DNA of 64,000 bases from Methylobacterium aquaticum (GCF_016804325.1 NZ_CP043627.1:977001-1041000), one strand, 5' to 3'; numbered from the stretch's first letter, positions 47,651 through 57,831 are shown. Notes: a model not told the origin generated them from the letters alone. A program made the numbers and translations.

Positions 47651-47825
47651 CACTCGCGACCTCATCCTGAGGTGTCAGCCCATCGAAGATGGGCTGACCT
47701 CGAAGGAGGGTTCCAGGAAACGCTGTGGTTTCTGGAGCCCTCCTTCGAGGCTCAGCGATCTCCGATCGCCAGCACCTCAGGATGAGGTCGCGGGTGGGAA
47801 ACCCCGTCATTGGATCAAGCAGGCT
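47651..47825. mobile_element. MITE-like palindromic element, copy 2
   Basis: The core palindrome (47651-47797) has arms CACTCGCGACCTCATCCTGA and its complement, with CCTCGAAGGAGGGTTCCAG inside. The right end CAGGCT (47820-47825), preceded by ATCAAG, matches the end of the 6736-6949 element. The left terminal repeat is unclear. It lies between the EamA gene and the esterase gene. Confidence 0.55.
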
Positions 47826-47841
47826 CCCGTGCCCGAATCCT

Positions 47842-48792
47842 TCACGCCAGGGCCATCAGGAAGCGCTCGATCAGCTCCAGGGCCCGCTGCGTCATGGCGA
47901 TGTCGTAGCGGATGAAGACGTGGCAGCCGCCGGTATAGACCGAGGTGTAGCCGCCGTTATTGGCCGCGGCCCAGCGCATCGACATGAACAGGGTGTCGTC
48001 GAGGAGCGGATCGCGGGTGCCGACCGAGAACAGGGCCGGCGGCAGCCCGGCGAGGTCGGCATAGAGCGGCGAGACGTCGGGCGAGCGCCGGGCGACGCCC
48101 TCGGGCACGAAGCCGTCGGCGAAGCGGCGTATGTCGGTGGAGTTGAGGACCAGGCGCTCCTCGCCCCAGTTGCGGGCGCTGGCGGTGACGCCGAGGTCGT
48201 AGAGGCCGGAGAACAGGTTGGCGCCCCGGAACGCCTTGCGCAGCCCGTGGCGGTCGCGCAGGCGCAGGAGCGTCATCACGCTCAGATGCGCGCCGACCGA
48301 TTCGCCGCCGATGGTCAGGGCCTCGACCCCGAACAGCGCGCGGCCCTCGCGATGGAGCCAGAGCGCCGCCGCCTCGCAATCGTCGATCGGGGCCGGGTAG
48401 GGGTGTTCCGGCGCGAGCCGGTACTCGACCGAGACGCAGACGAAGCCGCAGCGCTCGGCAATGCGCTCGAGCCAGGGATCCTGCTCGTCCGACCCGCCCC
48501 AGACCCAGCCGCCGGAATGGATGTGCAGGTAGGCGCCCCGGGCCTTGCGCTGCGGCCGGATCACCCGGAGCGTCAGCGGGCCGCCGGGCCCGGGAATCGT
48601 GATCGTCTCGGCCCGGGCGCTGTGCGGCATCGCCGGATAGGCGAGGCTGCCGCGCCTGCGGCGCTCGCGCACCTCCGCCACCGGCATGGACCAGGGGTCC
48701 GGCGCCTGCGCCTGGGCGGCGATGATCTCCCGGTTCAGGCGCTCGGCGTCGGGATCGGTTTTCGCCGGGTCGAAGATCGCGTGGTCGATCAT
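47842..48792 (-). CDS. Alpha/beta hydrolase, hormone-sensitive-lipase-like esterase
   Basis: Protein of 316 residues. The oxyanion region reads YLHIHSGGWVWGG (HSGGW in place of the common HGGGW). The nucleophile is Ser in GGESVGAHLSV, the acid is in GTRDPLLDD, and the His is in GGCHVFIRYD. VEYRLAPEHPYPA is a strong HSL-family signature. It probably hydrolyses short acyl esters. The C-terminus is complete. Confidence 0.88.
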   Translation of the reverse strand: MIDHAIFDPAKTDPDAERLNREIIAAQAQAPDPWSMPVAEVRERRRRGSLAYPAMPHSARAETITIPGPGGPLTLRVIRPQRKARGAYLHIHSGGWVWGGSDEQDPWLERIAERCGFVCVSVEYRLAPEHPYPAPIDDCEAAALWLHREGRALFGVEALTIGGESVGAHLSVMTLLRLRDRHGLRKAFRGANLFSGLYDLGVTASARNWGEERLVLNSTDIRRFADGFVPEGVARRSPDVSPLYADLAGLPPALFSVGTRDPLLDDTLFMSMRWAAANNGGYTSVYTGGCHVFIRYDIAMTQRALELIERFLMALA

Positions 48793-49055
48793 GCTGGGGG
48801 TATCAATCTCGCGGCGCTGCGCCGCCGGCGCGGGGCGGCGGAGCGTCTCGGGGTTGCAGGCGGGTCACCGTCCCGCCCGAATGGGACGGCGGGCATCTTA
48901 CGTCAGGCATCTTGGGATATTCCGCGAAGGTTGCCATCTCAGGTCCGGATTGCCAAACGGTGCAATGCGCCGGGCCGCGCCGGGTTTCGTCAGGGATGTG
49001 ACAATCCCGCAACGTTTGGATATCGGATTCCGCAACGGCAGGGTCGCGAGGACGC

Positions 49056-49427
49056 ATGAGCGAGCAGAGATTTCACCGCCCCTTCGGCGGGCAGGCACCG
49101 CACGGCCAGGATCCCTATGGCCAGTCCCCCGGCGGCTACGATCCGGGCTACCGGGACGAAAGGCGCTTGAACCTGAACCGCTTCCTCGGCGGCTCGCCGG
49201 GGGCGGTGCTGGTGCGGCTGGTGTTCCTGTCGCTCCTCGTCGGCGCCGGCATGGCGATGATGGGGGTGACGCCGGGGCTGCTCTTCGCCCAGGCCTACGA
49301 GACGATCCACTCGCTGATCGCGCTCGGCTTCGACACCTTCCACGATGCCGGCCGCTGGTTCGTCGCCGGCGCGGTCGTGGTGGTGCCGCTGTGGCTCCTG
49401 TCGCGCGTCTTCGCCCGCAGCCGCTGA
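49056..49427 (+). CDS. DUF6460-like small membrane protein
   Basis: Protein of 123 residues. A Gly/Pro/Tyr/Gln-rich polar N-terminus (about 1-33) precedes LNLNRFLGGSPGAVLVRLVFLSLLVG and two hydrophobic segments (about 50-70 and 95-115). The layout matches proteins I know as DUF6460 in alphaproteobacteria; the function is unknown. It starts 7 bases upstream of the MATE gene's reading region and is likely cotranscribed. Confidence 0.75.
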   Translation: MSEQRFHRPFGGQAPHGQDPYGQSPGGYDPGYRDERRLNLNRFLGGSPGAVLVRLVFLSLLVGAGMAMMGVTPGLLFAQAYETIHSLIALGFDTFHDAGRWFVAGAVVVVPLWLLSRVFARSR

Positions 49428-49433
49428 GTCGCG

Positions 49434-50807
49434 ATGCAGCCCGCCGCCCCAAATCGGCCCGGCGCGAGCCCGGAGGTGACGCACCGGCGCATCCTCGCGC
49501 TCGCCGTGCCGATGACGCTCGCCAACGTCACCACGCCGCTGCTGGGCCTCGTCGGGACGGCGGCGGTGGGGCGGCTCGGCGACGCGGCCCTGCTCGGGGC
49601 TCTGGCCCTGGGGGCGGTGGTCTTCGATTACCTGTTCTGGACCTTCGGGGCCCTGCGCATGGCCACCGCCGGCCTCACCGCGCAGGCGACCGGGGCCGGC
49701 GACGGCTCCGAGATCGACCGCACCCTCGCCCGGGCGCTCGCGGTGGCCCTGGCGGTCGGGCTGACCATGGTGGCGGTGCAGGGCCCGCTCGGGGCGGCGG
49801 CGCTCCGGCTGTTCGGCGCCAGCCCGGCGGTGAATGCGGCGCTCGCGAGCTATGTCTCAGTGCGGATCTGGTGCGCGCCGTTCACGCTGGCGAACTACGC
49901 CATCCTCGGCTCGACCCTGGGACGGGGCCGCACCGATCTCGGCCTCGCGCTGCAGGTGGCGATCAACGCCGTCAACGTCGCGCTCACCCTCCTGTTCGTC
50001 CTCGGTCTCGGATCCGGCGTCGCCGGGGCGGCGCTCGCCACCGTGCTGGCGGAGGTGGCCGGCACGGCGCTCGGGCTCGTGGTGCTGCATCGCCTCGGCT
50101 CCCGGCCCTGGCGGGTGCCCGTCCGCGAGATCGTCGAGCGGACCGGCCTCACTCGGATGCTCGCGGTCAACGGCGACGTGATGGTGCGCACGCTGGCGCT
50201 CATCACCGCGCTCGCCCTGTTCACCGGGCTCGGTGCCAGGGCCGGCGACGTGACGCTGGCGGCCAATGCGGTGCTCCAGAACCTCTTCCTGATCGGCAGC
50301 TTCTTCCTCGACGGCTTCGCGACCGCCGCGGAGGTCCTGTGCGGACAGGCGCTCGGCGCCCGCGACGAGGGCGCCTTCCGGGGTGCCGTGCGGCTCTCGC
50401 TGGGCTGGTGCCTCGGCTTCGCGCTGGCGGTCTCGGGCCTCTTCCTCGGCATGGGCGGGCCGTTCATCGACGCGGTCACCACGGCGCCGGAGGTGCGGGC
50501 CTTCGCGCGCGACTACCTCGTCTTCGCCGCCCTGACGCCGCTGGCGGCGGCCGCCGCCTTCGCGTTCGACGGCGTCTATATCGGGGCGACCTGGACCCGG
50601 GCGATGCGCAACCTGATGCTCGTGGCGCTCGCGGTCGATGTCGCGATGCTGGCGGCGACGCGGGGCTTCGGCAATACCGGGCTTTGGCTCGCGATGCTGA
50701 TCTTCCTGGCCGCCCGCGGCCTCGGCCAGGCGCTCGTCTATCCGCGCCTCGCGGCCGCCGCGTTCCCGCAGCCGCGGGTCGGCGCCCTGACGGAGGCGGC
50801 GCGATGA
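49434..50807 (+). CDS. MATE family efflux transporter
   Basis: Protein of 457 residues with twelve hydrophobic segments in two homologous halves. Family features include HRRILALAVPMTLANVTTPLLGLVGTAAVG, GRLGDAALLGALALG and GFATAAEVLCGQALGARDEG. It resembles the DinF branch and would exchange Na+ or H+ for drugs or metabolites. Its stop overlaps the next gene's start (ATGA), so the GFA gene is translationally coupled. Confidence 0.92.
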   Translation: MQPAAPNRPGASPEVTHRRILALAVPMTLANVTTPLLGLVGTAAVGRLGDAALLGALALGAVVFDYLFWTFGALRMATAGLTAQATGAGDGSEIDRTLARALAVALAVGLTMVAVQGPLGAAALRLFGASPAVNAALASYVSVRIWCAPFTLANYAILGSTLGRGRTDLGLALQVAINAVNVALTLLFVLGLGSGVAGAALATVLAEVAGTALGLVVLHRLGSRPWRVPVREIVERTGLTRMLAVNGDVMVRTLALITALALFTGLGARAGDVTLAANAVLQNLFLIGSFFLDGFATAAEVLCGQALGARDEGAFRGAVRLSLGWCLGFALAVSGLFLGMGGPFIDAVTTAPEVRAFARDYLVFAALTPLAAAAAFAFDGVYIGATWTRAMRNLMLVALAVDVAMLAATRGFGNTGLWLAMLIFLAARGLGQALVYPRLAAAAFPQPRVGALTEAAR

Positions 50808-51217
50808 GCACGACGATTTCCGCAAGGATCTCGGGAGGATGCCGCTGCGGCGCGGTGCGCTACGAGGCCGAGGGGGCGCCGTGGAACCTGACAGTCTGCC
50901 ATTGCCAGGATTGCCGCGGTGCCACCGGCGCGCCGATGGTCGGCTGGCTGACCGTGCGGCGGGACGCCTGCCGCTTCACCGCGGAGCCGGCCTGGTTCCG
51001 TTCGAGCCCGCGGGCGGAGCGGGGCTTCTGTCCGTCCTGCGGCACGCCGCTCGCCTACCGGGCCGACGCCCTGCCCGACGAGATCGACCTGACGATGGCG
51101 AGCCTCGACGATCCCGAGCGTTTCCCGCCGCGCGACCAGGTCTGGGTCTCGCGCCGCCTGTCCTGGGTCGCTCTGGCCCCCGGGCTGCCGGCGCATCCGC
51201 GGGCCCGCGGCTCCTGA
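50804..51217 (+). CDS. GFA family (glutathione-dependent formaldehyde-activating-like) protein
   Basis: Protein of 137 residues with the GFA zinc-binding cysteines: GGCRCGAVRYEA, TVCHCQDCRGATGAP and GFCPSCGTPLAYR. The family is named after an enzyme that helps condense formaldehyde with glutathione, but most members have no proven activity. In a methylotroph-like genome a link to formaldehyde is possible but unproven. It overlaps the MATE gene by 4 bases. Confidence 0.88.
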   Translation: MSTTISARISGGCRCGAVRYEAEGAPWNLTVCHCQDCRGATGAPMVGWLTVRRDACRFTAEPAWFRSSPRAERGFCPSCGTPLAYRADALPDEIDLTMASLDDPERFPPRDQVWVSRRLSWVALAPGLPAHPRARGS

Positions 51218-51256
51218 CACCCCCCATTTCCCGCCGCCACACGAGACGATGCCCGC

Positions 51257-52096
51257 ATGACGATGGCGGACCCGACCGCTCACCCCGAAACCGATGCGCC
51301 GTTGGCCGACCGGCCCTTCCTGCCGCCCCGCGCGGTCGACGACCCGGCGGTCTGCACCTTCAACCACACCATCGACCTGCCCGGTCACGGCACCATGGCG
51401 GGAGCCTGGGACCTGCGTTCCGGGCTCGACGCGTATCTCGGCCACGTCGCGGTGGCGGACAAGCGCGTGCTCGATTTCGGCGCCACCAGCGGATTCCTCG
51501 GCTTCGCCATGGAGGCGCGCGGTGCCGAGGTGGTGTCCTACGACTTCACCGGCGACGCCTGCTGGGAGATGGTGCCGTATCCGGATTTCGAGCGTGCGGT
51601 GATCGCGCCCGAGATCCGCAACCACCTGCGGCGGTTCGAGGACGCGTTCTGGTTCTCGCACGCCGCCCTCGGCTCGCGGGCGCGGCGGGCCGGCGGCTCG
51701 CTCTATGCCGTGCCGGAGGCGATCGGTCCGGTCGACGTCGCGGTGCTCGGCAACGCGCTGGCGCGCCTGCGCGATCCGTTCCGGGCCCTCCATGGCGCTC
51801 TGGGGCTCACCCGCGAGACCGTGGTGGTGACCGAGATGCTGCCGAAATCGCTGCAATGGCTGCGCTACCTGCCGCGCAGCCTCGGCCTGCCGCTGTTTCT
51901 CCTGCCGCGCTCCGACCAGCGGATCCGCTTCGACACCTGGTGGACCATCGCCCCGACCACGATGCAGGAATTCCTGGCGATCCTGGGCTTCGGCGAATCG
52001 ACGGTGACCTACCATCGCCCGACGCTGCTCGGGCAGAAGCGGCTCTGCTACACGGTGGTGGCGCGGCGCACCGAGCCGACGAATCCGGAATTGTAG
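51257..52096 (+). CDS. SAM-dependent methyltransferase
   Basis: Protein of 279 residues. Motif I is KRVLDFGATSGFLGFAMEARGAEVVSYDF, split here as VLDFGATSGFLGF and AEVVSYDFTGD. VDVAVLGNALARLRDP and ETVVVTEMLP are later core strands. It resembles methyltransferases of the DUF1698/tRNA-mo5U34 type, but the substrate is not known. It follows the GFA gene by 39 bases. A second ATG at codon 3 is an alternative start. Confidence 0.78.
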   Translation: MTMADPTAHPETDAPLADRPFLPPRAVDDPAVCTFNHTIDLPGHGTMAGAWDLRSGLDAYLGHVAVADKRVLDFGATSGFLGFAMEARGAEVVSYDFTGDACWEMVPYPDFERAVIAPEIRNHLRRFEDAFWFSHAALGSRARRAGGSLYAVPEAIGPVDVAVLGNALARLRDPFRALHGALGLTRETVVVTEMLPKSLQWLRYLPRSLGLPLFLLPRSDQRIRFDTWWTIAPTTMQEFLAILGFGESTVTYHRPTLLGQKRLCYTVVARRTEPTNPEL

Positions 52097-52318
52097 ATTT
52101 TCGGGATGACGGCGGAGAGGTCCCTGACCCGACGCGCCGCTGTTCGAGGCCGCCGTCGAGACTCCCGTACCCGTCGATCGACGAATCGCCGGACTTCGAA
52201 GGAGGGCTCCGGAAGAGGCGAGAGAGCATGGACCCCTCCTCCGCGGGGTGCCGCCGACGGCGGCACCCCGACACGAGGTCGGGACGAGGCGGGAGGGGGC
52301 CGACGATCCGGCGGAACT

Positions 52319-54490
52319 CTACCCGTCGAGCCGGGCCAGCCGGTCCAGCAAGGCCCGGTCGTGGAGCAGCACCATCTTTTCCTTGGCGTTCAGCCACTCG
52401 GCCGCCTCGTCGATGGTCTCGGCCTCGACGACCTTGGCCTGGGCCATGACGTGGTCGGCTTGCGGCGCGCCGCGGGGCCGGCGCTCGGCCGGGGGCAGGA
52501 AGGCGAGGTGGCCGGCCTGGAGGTCCGGATCGGCGTGGAGGGCCCGCAACCCGTCGGCATCGTCGTAGGCGAGCGCCGCGTTGCGCTCCTCGATCGCCCG
52601 GGCGGCGGTGGCGATCGCCGGAGGCTCGCGCTCCTCGGGCGTCATCAGCAGGCCGGCGCGCTTCAAGGCCAGGCCCAGGAAGAGCTGCCCGCTCGCCCAG
52701 GAGATCGGGATCGCCAGGACGAGGCCGAGGATCGTCGGGGACATCCACAGGAACAGCGAGGTGGCGATGGCGAAGGCCGCGATGCCGGCGACGAGGCCCA
52801 GGATGGTGTGCCAGCGGTGGCGGCGCACGATGTCCGAGAGCGGGATCGAGCCGTCGTCGCGCCGCTGCGGGTTCCAGCCGGCGTCGCGCCGCAGCAGGAT
52901 CTGGATCACCGAGCCGGATTGCACCAGCATGGCGATCGGGGCGATCAGGGCCGAGAGCAGGGTCTCGATCAGCGCCGAGAGCACGAGGCGCAGGCCCCCG
53001 CCGCTCGCCCGGCGGACCTGGCCGTCGAGGAGGCCGAGGATCAGGCCGAAGAGCTTCGGGGCGAGCAGGATCGCCATGGTGATCCCGAAGAGCTGGAGCG
53101 CGCGGACGGGGTCGAAGCGCGGCCAGACCGGGTAGAGGCGGAACTCGGTCGAGAAGTATTCGGGGCGGATGTAGGCGGTCTGGAGGGCGAGCGCGATACC
53201 GACGACGAGCTGCGCCGCCCAGAGCGGCGAGGCGAGGTAGCCGGCGATGCCGGTGGCGAAGTGCTGGCGCGAGGCGAGCTTGAGCCCCGCCGTGCCGATG
53301 ATGCGGCTGTGCTGGAGGTTTCCTTGCGCCCAGCGCCGGTCGCGGATCGCCACGTCGATCAGCGAGGGCGGGCTCTCCTCGTAGGAGCCCTGGAGTTCCG
53401 GGAGCATGTAGACGCTCCAGCCGGCGCGCCGGATCAGCGCCGCCTCGACGAAGTCGTGGCTGAGCACGTGGCCGCCGAAGGGCGGCTTGCCGGAGAGGTC
53501 GGGCAGGCCGCAATGGTCGGCGAAGGCCTTGGTGCGGATGATCGCGTTGTGGCCCCAGTAATTGCCGTCCCGGCCCGACCACAGGGCGAGGCCGGTGGCG
53601 ATGACCGGCCCGTAGATCCGGGCCGCGAATTGCTGCACCCGGGCGAACAGGGTGTTGCGGTTGATGATGAGCGGCAGCGACTGGATGATGCCGGAATCCG
53701 GATCGGCCTCCATGGCGCGGGCCAGCGTCACCACGCAGTCGCCGCTCATCAGGCTGTCGGCGTCGAGGACCAGCATGTGGTCGTAATGGCCGCCCCAGCG
53801 CGTGACGAAGTCGGCGATGTTGCCGGCCTTGCGGTGGTGGTTCTTCTGCCGGTGGCGGTAATACAGGCGGGCGCCGTCGCCGAGGCGGGCGCGTAAGCTC
53901 AGATAGGCCCGCTCCTCGGCGATCCAGGCATCGGCCTGGGTCGAATCGGACAGGATCCAGTAATCGAAGGCGTCACCCTCGCCGGTGGCCTCGATCGACT
54001 CGCGGATCGCCTCGACCGCCGCGAAGGTGCGGGCGGTGGCCTCGTTGTAGACCGGCATCACCACGGCGGTGCGGGTGGTGAGCGGGGCCTGCGGCGCTTG
54101 CGGCCGGCGCCGGCGCAGGAGCGCCAGGAAGCCGAGCAGGCCCGAGGTGAAGGCGAGCGCGATCCACGAGAAGTTGAGGGTGAACAGCGCCAGCAGCAGC
54201 CATTGCAGCCAGGTCGTCGAGCCGGCGACCGACACGACCTCGTACATCTGCACGGCGCCGTAGGCCGTCAGCGCGAGGCCGCCGCCGAACACGAAGGCGC
54301 GGGCCGCCCAAGGAGCGCGGCGGCCGGGCACCTTGTGTGCTTGCGCGTCCGACCAGCGGCGCAGGTCCTGCACCGGCATGGCGAGGGGGGATTCCTCCGG
54401 CACCGCGGGCGCGACCGCGACGGGCTGCGCGTCGCGGCGGAGGGTGTCGGGATCTTGTGCGAGGGTCACGGGGTCCACCGGTACAGCCAT
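52319..54490 (-). CDS. opgH: Glucan glucosyltransferase OpgH (MdoH)
   Basis: Inner-membrane GT2 enzyme of 723 residues that polymerises and exports the beta-1,2-linked backbone of osmoregulated periplasmic glucans from UDP-glucose. Glycosyltransferase motifs are DYWILSDSTQAD, MLVLDADSLMSGD, LSHDFVEAALIRRAGW and RDRRWAQGNLQHS (the Q/RxxRW type). Membrane helices lie at about 65-115 and 410-620. Its start overlaps the 3' end of opgG by 25 bases, so it is translated in a coupled unit. Confidence 0.94.
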   Translation of the reverse strand: MAVPVDPVTLAQDPDTLRRDAQPVAVAPAVPEESPLAMPVQDLRRWSDAQAHKVPGRRAPWAARAFVFGGGLALTAYGAVQMYEVVSVAGSTTWLQWLLLALFTLNFSWIALAFTSGLLGFLALLRRRRPQAPQAPLTTRTAVVMPVYNEATARTFAAVEAIRESIEATGEGDAFDYWILSDSTQADAWIAEERAYLSLRARLGDGARLYYRHRQKNHHRKAGNIADFVTRWGGHYDHMLVLDADSLMSGDCVVTLARAMEADPDSGIIQSLPLIINRNTLFARVQQFAARIYGPVIATGLALWSGRDGNYWGHNAIIRTKAFADHCGLPDLSGKPPFGGHVLSHDFVEAALIRRAGWSVYMLPELQGSYEESPPSLIDVAIRDRRWAQGNLQHSRIIGTAGLKLASRQHFATGIAGYLASPLWAAQLVVGIALALQTAYIRPEYFSTEFRLYPVWPRFDPVRALQLFGITMAILLAPKLFGLILGLLDGQVRRASGGGLRLVLSALIETLLSALIAPIAMLVQSGSVIQILLRRDAGWNPQRRDDGSIPLSDIVRRHRWHTILGLVAGIAAFAIATSLFLWMSPTILGLVLAIPISWASGQLFLGLALKRAGLLMTPEEREPPAIATAARAIEERNAALAYDDADGLRALHADPDLQAGHLAFLPPAERRPRGAPQADHVMAQAKVVEAETIDEAAEWLNAKEKMVLLHDRALLDRLARLDG

Positions 54491-56049
54491 GTCTCAGTGA
54501 CGGGTTTGTCGCCGGCCTTGACGACCAAGCGCAGTTCGCAGGAGGTGTCGTTGCCCGGATCGAGCTCGAACACCGCGCGCACGGTCTTGCGCTCCGGATA
54601 CGGGTAGAGGCGCTGGCGGGCGATGCTGCCCGGCGCGGTGCTCAGGGCGAGCTGGAGCGTGGCCGGGTCGATGCCCTCGGCAAACGGCGCCTCGCCGGTG
54701 AAGTCGACGAGGAACATCCGGCGTTTCCCGCCGGTGCCCTTGCCGACCCGGGTGCCGGAACAGGCGGCGAGGGGCGGCCCGCCCGGCACCGTCCAGCACC
54801 AGAACTGCCGGTAGCTGAAGGCGGTCTCCTTCGCGACCGGCTCCTTGGGGCGCCAATAGGTCAGGATGTTCTCGTTGACCTCGGATTCGCTCGGGATCTC
54901 GATCAGCTGGACCGCGCCGGCGCCCCAGCCGTGCTGCGGCACCCCCGGCCCCCAGCTGCCGAGGGGCTCGATCCACAGGCTCGGCCGCTTCTCCCAGCGC
55001 TGCACGTCGTCCTGGTAGTCGCCATAGGCGCGGGCGCGCTGGATCAGCCCGAAGCCCTTCGGGTCCTGGTCGAGGAAGGCGGAGATCTGCAGCGTCTCGG
55101 GGTTCTGCACCGGGCGCCAGATCGCCTCGCCCCAGCCGTTGCGGATCTGGAGACCGTCGACCTCGTGGGCGGCCAGCCGCGCATCGTCGACGCCGCGCCG
55201 GTCGGTCGGGCCGAACAGGAAGGCACCGGTCATGCCGGCGATGCCGACATGCTCGAGCGGCGTGCGCGGGCACACAGTCGCCTCGATGTCGACGATGGTG
55301 GCGTCGCCCGGCCGCAGGGTCATGCGGAGCGCCGCGGTGGCGGATTCGGAATCGACCAGGGCGTGGATCACGATCTGCCCGGTCCCGGCCCCGGGCCGCT
55401 CGAGCCAGAAGGCGCGAAACAGCGGGAATTCCTCGCCCTTCGCCTCGGCGGGCTTCAGCGTGAGGGCGCGGGCGGTGACGCCGTAGCTCTGACCGGCGGC
55501 GAGCGCCCGGAAGAACGAGGCGCCCTGGAAGATCGCGCAATCGGTCGGCGCCGCGCCGTTGAAGCTGGCATAGAGCCGGAAGCCCGAGAAGCCGAGGTCG
55601 CGGCCCTCCTCCGGCGGCTTCAGCTTGCCGAAGGCGAAGCGGTTGCGATCGTAGGCGATGCGGCGCACCACCCCGTCCTCGACCGCGTGGAGCGCCACCG
55701 GCGTGGTGAAGACGAAGCCGCGGTGCAGCGGCTCGACCACGAAGCCGCGGCCCTCGCCGGCCCAGAGCAGGCCCGGGGCTTGAGCCCGCACGCCGATATA
55801 CTGGTCGTAGGTGAGGTCCTTGAAGGAATCGGGCAGGTCGGCCTGCGGCGCCGCGTAGGGCTTCTTCGCCAGCGCGCGTGCGAGATCGACCACCTGGCCG
55901 GGATCGAAACGCTGGCCGTCCGACAGGGGCGCGGGCTCCGTCGGCTGAGCGCCCGCGGCTGTGGTCGCGGCCAGGCCACCGGCGAGCGCCAGAACCGCGC
56001 GTCGGTCGAGGGCTGTGCGTGAGGGCGGAGCGGTGGGGCTGTGCGTCAT
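54466..56049 (-). CDS. opgG: Glucan biosynthesis protein OpgG (MdoG)
   Basis: Periplasmic protein of 527 residues needed for glucan branching. A twin-arginine-like signal is seen (LDRRAVLALAGGLAATTAAGAQ, about 14-35). The OpgG fold follows: KKPYAAPQADLPDSFKDLTY, FRLYASFNGAAPTDCAIFQG, GASFFRALAAGQSYGVTARA and HVGIAGMTGAFLFGP. ATG 56049 is chosen; an in-frame GTG at 56070 is possible and neither has a clear ribosome site. First gene of opgGH. Confidence 0.93.
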   Translation of the reverse strand: MTHSPTAPPSRTALDRRAVLALAGGLAATTAAGAQPTEPAPLSDGQRFDPGQVVDLARALAKKPYAAPQADLPDSFKDLTYDQYIGVRAQAPGLLWAGEGRGFVVEPLHRGFVFTTPVALHAVEDGVVRRIAYDRNRFAFGKLKPPEEGRDLGFSGFRLYASFNGAAPTDCAIFQGASFFRALAAGQSYGVTARALTLKPAEAKGEEFPLFRAFWLERPGAGTGQIVIHALVDSESATAALRMTLRPGDATIVDIEATVCPRTPLEHVGIAGMTGAFLFGPTDRRGVDDARLAAHEVDGLQIRNGWGEAIWRPVQNPETLQISAFLDQDPKGFGLIQRARAYGDYQDDVQRWEKRPSLWIEPLGSWGPGVPQHGWGAGAVQLIEIPSESEVNENILTYWRPKEPVAKETAFSYRQFWCWTVPGGPPLAACSGTRVGKGTGGKRRMFLVDFTGEAPFAEGIDPATLQLALSTAPGSIARQRLYPYPERKTVRAVFELDPGNDTSCELRLVVKAGDKPVTETWLYRWTP

Positions 56050-56243
56050 CGTGGGGAGAGGAACCGTCACCGGATACGGAAAACAAGGGGGCGCCGGCCG
56101 TTTACCACGATCCGGGCTGAACCGGGGGTTAAGAAACGCGACAGTGGCGCCGCTGGGGAAGGGCCTACCGGTGCTTGTTCTGACGGGGCGATCGGCTAGA
56201 CGGTCGCCAGCAGACAGTTTCCCCCGGACGCGACAGGCCGCCG

Positions 56244-57587
56244 ATGACCTCGACCCCGAAGCCCTCAGGGGCGCGCTCCCTCCTCGCCGTGGTCCTCGCC
56301 GCCGGCAAGGGCACGCGGATGCGCTCCGACCTGCCCAAGGTGCTCCACCCGATCGCCGGCCGGCCGATGCTCGCGCACGTGCTGGCGGCGGTGGCCGAGG
56401 CCGGGGCCGGGCGCCTCGCCGTGGTGGTCGAGCCCGGCCGCGACGACGTCGCCCGGATCGTGGCGGGCTTTGCCGGCGCCGCGACGTTTCCGCAAGCCGA
56501 GCGCCTCGGCACCGCCCACGCGGTGCTGGCGGCCCGCCGGGCGCTGGCCGAGGGCGCCGACGACGTGGTGGTGGCCTTCGGCGACACGCCGCTGATCGCG
56601 CCTGAGACCTATGCCCGCCTGCGGGCGCCGCTGGCGGAAGGCGCCGCGGTCGCCGTCCTGGCCTTCGAGAGCCCGAACCCGGCCGGCTACGGCCGCGTGC
56701 TGGTCGAGGACGGCCGGGTCGTCGCGATCCGCGAGGAGAAGGATGCGAGCGCGGCGGAGCGCCGCGTCACCCTGTGCAATGCCGGCCTGATGGCGCTCTC
56801 CGGCGCCCACGCCCTCGGGTTGCTGGAGCGGATCGGCAACGCCAACGCGGCCGGCGAGTACTACCTGCCCGATGCGGTCGCCCTGGCGGTTGCCGACGGC
56901 CACCGGGTCGCGGTGGTGCCGGTGGACGAGGCCGAGGCGCAGGGCGTCAACGACCGGGTGCAGCTCAGCGTCGCCGAGGCGGCGGTACAGGCGACCTTGC
57001 GGCGGCGCGCGATGCTCGGCGGCGCGACCCTGATCGCCCCCGAGACGGTGTTCTTCAGCCACGACACCGCGCTCGGCCGCGACGTGGTGGTGGAGCCCCA
57101 CGTGGTGTTCGGCCCGGGCGTCGTCGTCGGCGACGGCTGCACCATCCACGCCTTCTCGCATCTCGAGAAGGCCCGGCTCGCGGCAGGCGTCCAGATCGGC
57201 CCCTATGCCCGCCTGCGGCCGGGCGCTGTGCTGGAGGAGGGCGCGCGCATCGGCAACTTCGTCGAGGTGAAGAACGCGGCGATCCGGGCCGGCGCCAAGG
57301 TCAACCATCTCACCTACGTGGGTGACGCCGAGATCGGGGAGGGCGCCAATCTCGGGGCCGGTACCATCACCTGCAACTATGACGGCGTGAACAAGCACCG
57401 CACGGTGGTCGGGGCCGGGGCGTTCATCGGCTCGAACTCGGCGCTCGTCGCCCCCGTCACGGTCGGGGCCGGCGCCTTCGTGGGCTCCGGTTCGGTCATC
57501 ACCGAGGACGTGCCGCCCGGTACCCTGGCGATCGGGCGCGGGCGGCAGGTGATCAAGGCGGGGTGGGTGAAGCCGACGAAGGGGTGA
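56244..57587 (+). CDS. glmU: Bifunctional UDP-GlcNAc pyrophosphorylase / glucosamine-1-P acetyltransferase
   Basis: Protein of 447 residues that makes UDP-GlcNAc for peptidoglycan and lipopolysaccharide. The N-terminal uridyltransferase has [25 protein letters not shown] and AFGDTPLI. The C-terminal left-handed beta-helix has hexapeptide repeats and the acetyltransferase residues in [19 protein letters not shown] and [21 protein letters not shown]. It acts after GlmS, which lies 3.5 kb downstream on the same strand. Confidence 0.96.
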   Translation: MTSTPKPSGARSLLAVVLAAGKGTRMRSDLPKVLHPIAGRPMLAHVLAAVAEAGAGRLAVVVEPGRDDVARIVAGFAGAATFPQAERLGTAHAVLAARRALAEGADDVVVAFGDTPLIAPETYARLRAPLAEGAAVAVLAFESPNPAGYGRVLVEDGRVVAIREEKDASAAERRVTLCNAGLMALSGAHALGLLERIGNANAAGEYYLPDAVALAVADGHRVAVVPVDEAEAQGVNDRVQLSVAEAAVQATLRRRAMLGGATLIAPETVFFSHDTALGRDVVVEPHVVFGPGVVVGDGCTIHAFSHLEKARLAAGVQIGPYARLRPGAVLEEGARIGNFVEVKNAAIRAGAKVNHLTYVGDAEIGEGANLGAGTITCNYDGVNKHRTVVGAGAFIGSNSALVAPVTVGAGAFVGSGSVITEDVPPGTLAIGRGRQVIKAGWVKPTKG

Positions 57588-57650
57588 GGGCGCGCGCTCG
57601 GAGAGAGTCCGGCTTCGGATATGAGCATCACGGTCGAATTCTATTGTCCC

Positions 57651-57831
57651 ATTCGCGACGTCATCCTGAGGTGCTGCGAAGCAGCCTCGAAGGAGGGCTC
57701 CAGATGTCGCTGCGATCCCTGGAGCCCTCCTTCGAGGTCAGCCCATCTTCGATGGAGCGCGATCTTCGATCGCCAACACCTCAGGATGAGGTCGCGCGTC
57801 GGATCGCATGCCTGAAGCCAATAAACAGGCT
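57651..57831. mobile_element. MITE-like palindromic element, copy 3
   Basis: The core (57651-57800) has arms CATTCGCGACGTCATCCTGA and its complement, with CCTCGAAGGAGGGCTCCAG inside. The right end CAGGCT (57826-57831) matches the other copies. It follows glmU by about 65 bases and touches a second element on its right. Confidence 0.6.

Noticed and set aside
52097-52318. Fourth copy of the palindromic MITE family after the methyltransferase gene
   Set aside because: Only CTTCGAAGGAGGGCTCC matches the inner core; the outer arms and CAGGCT end are missing, so it is at best a remnant.
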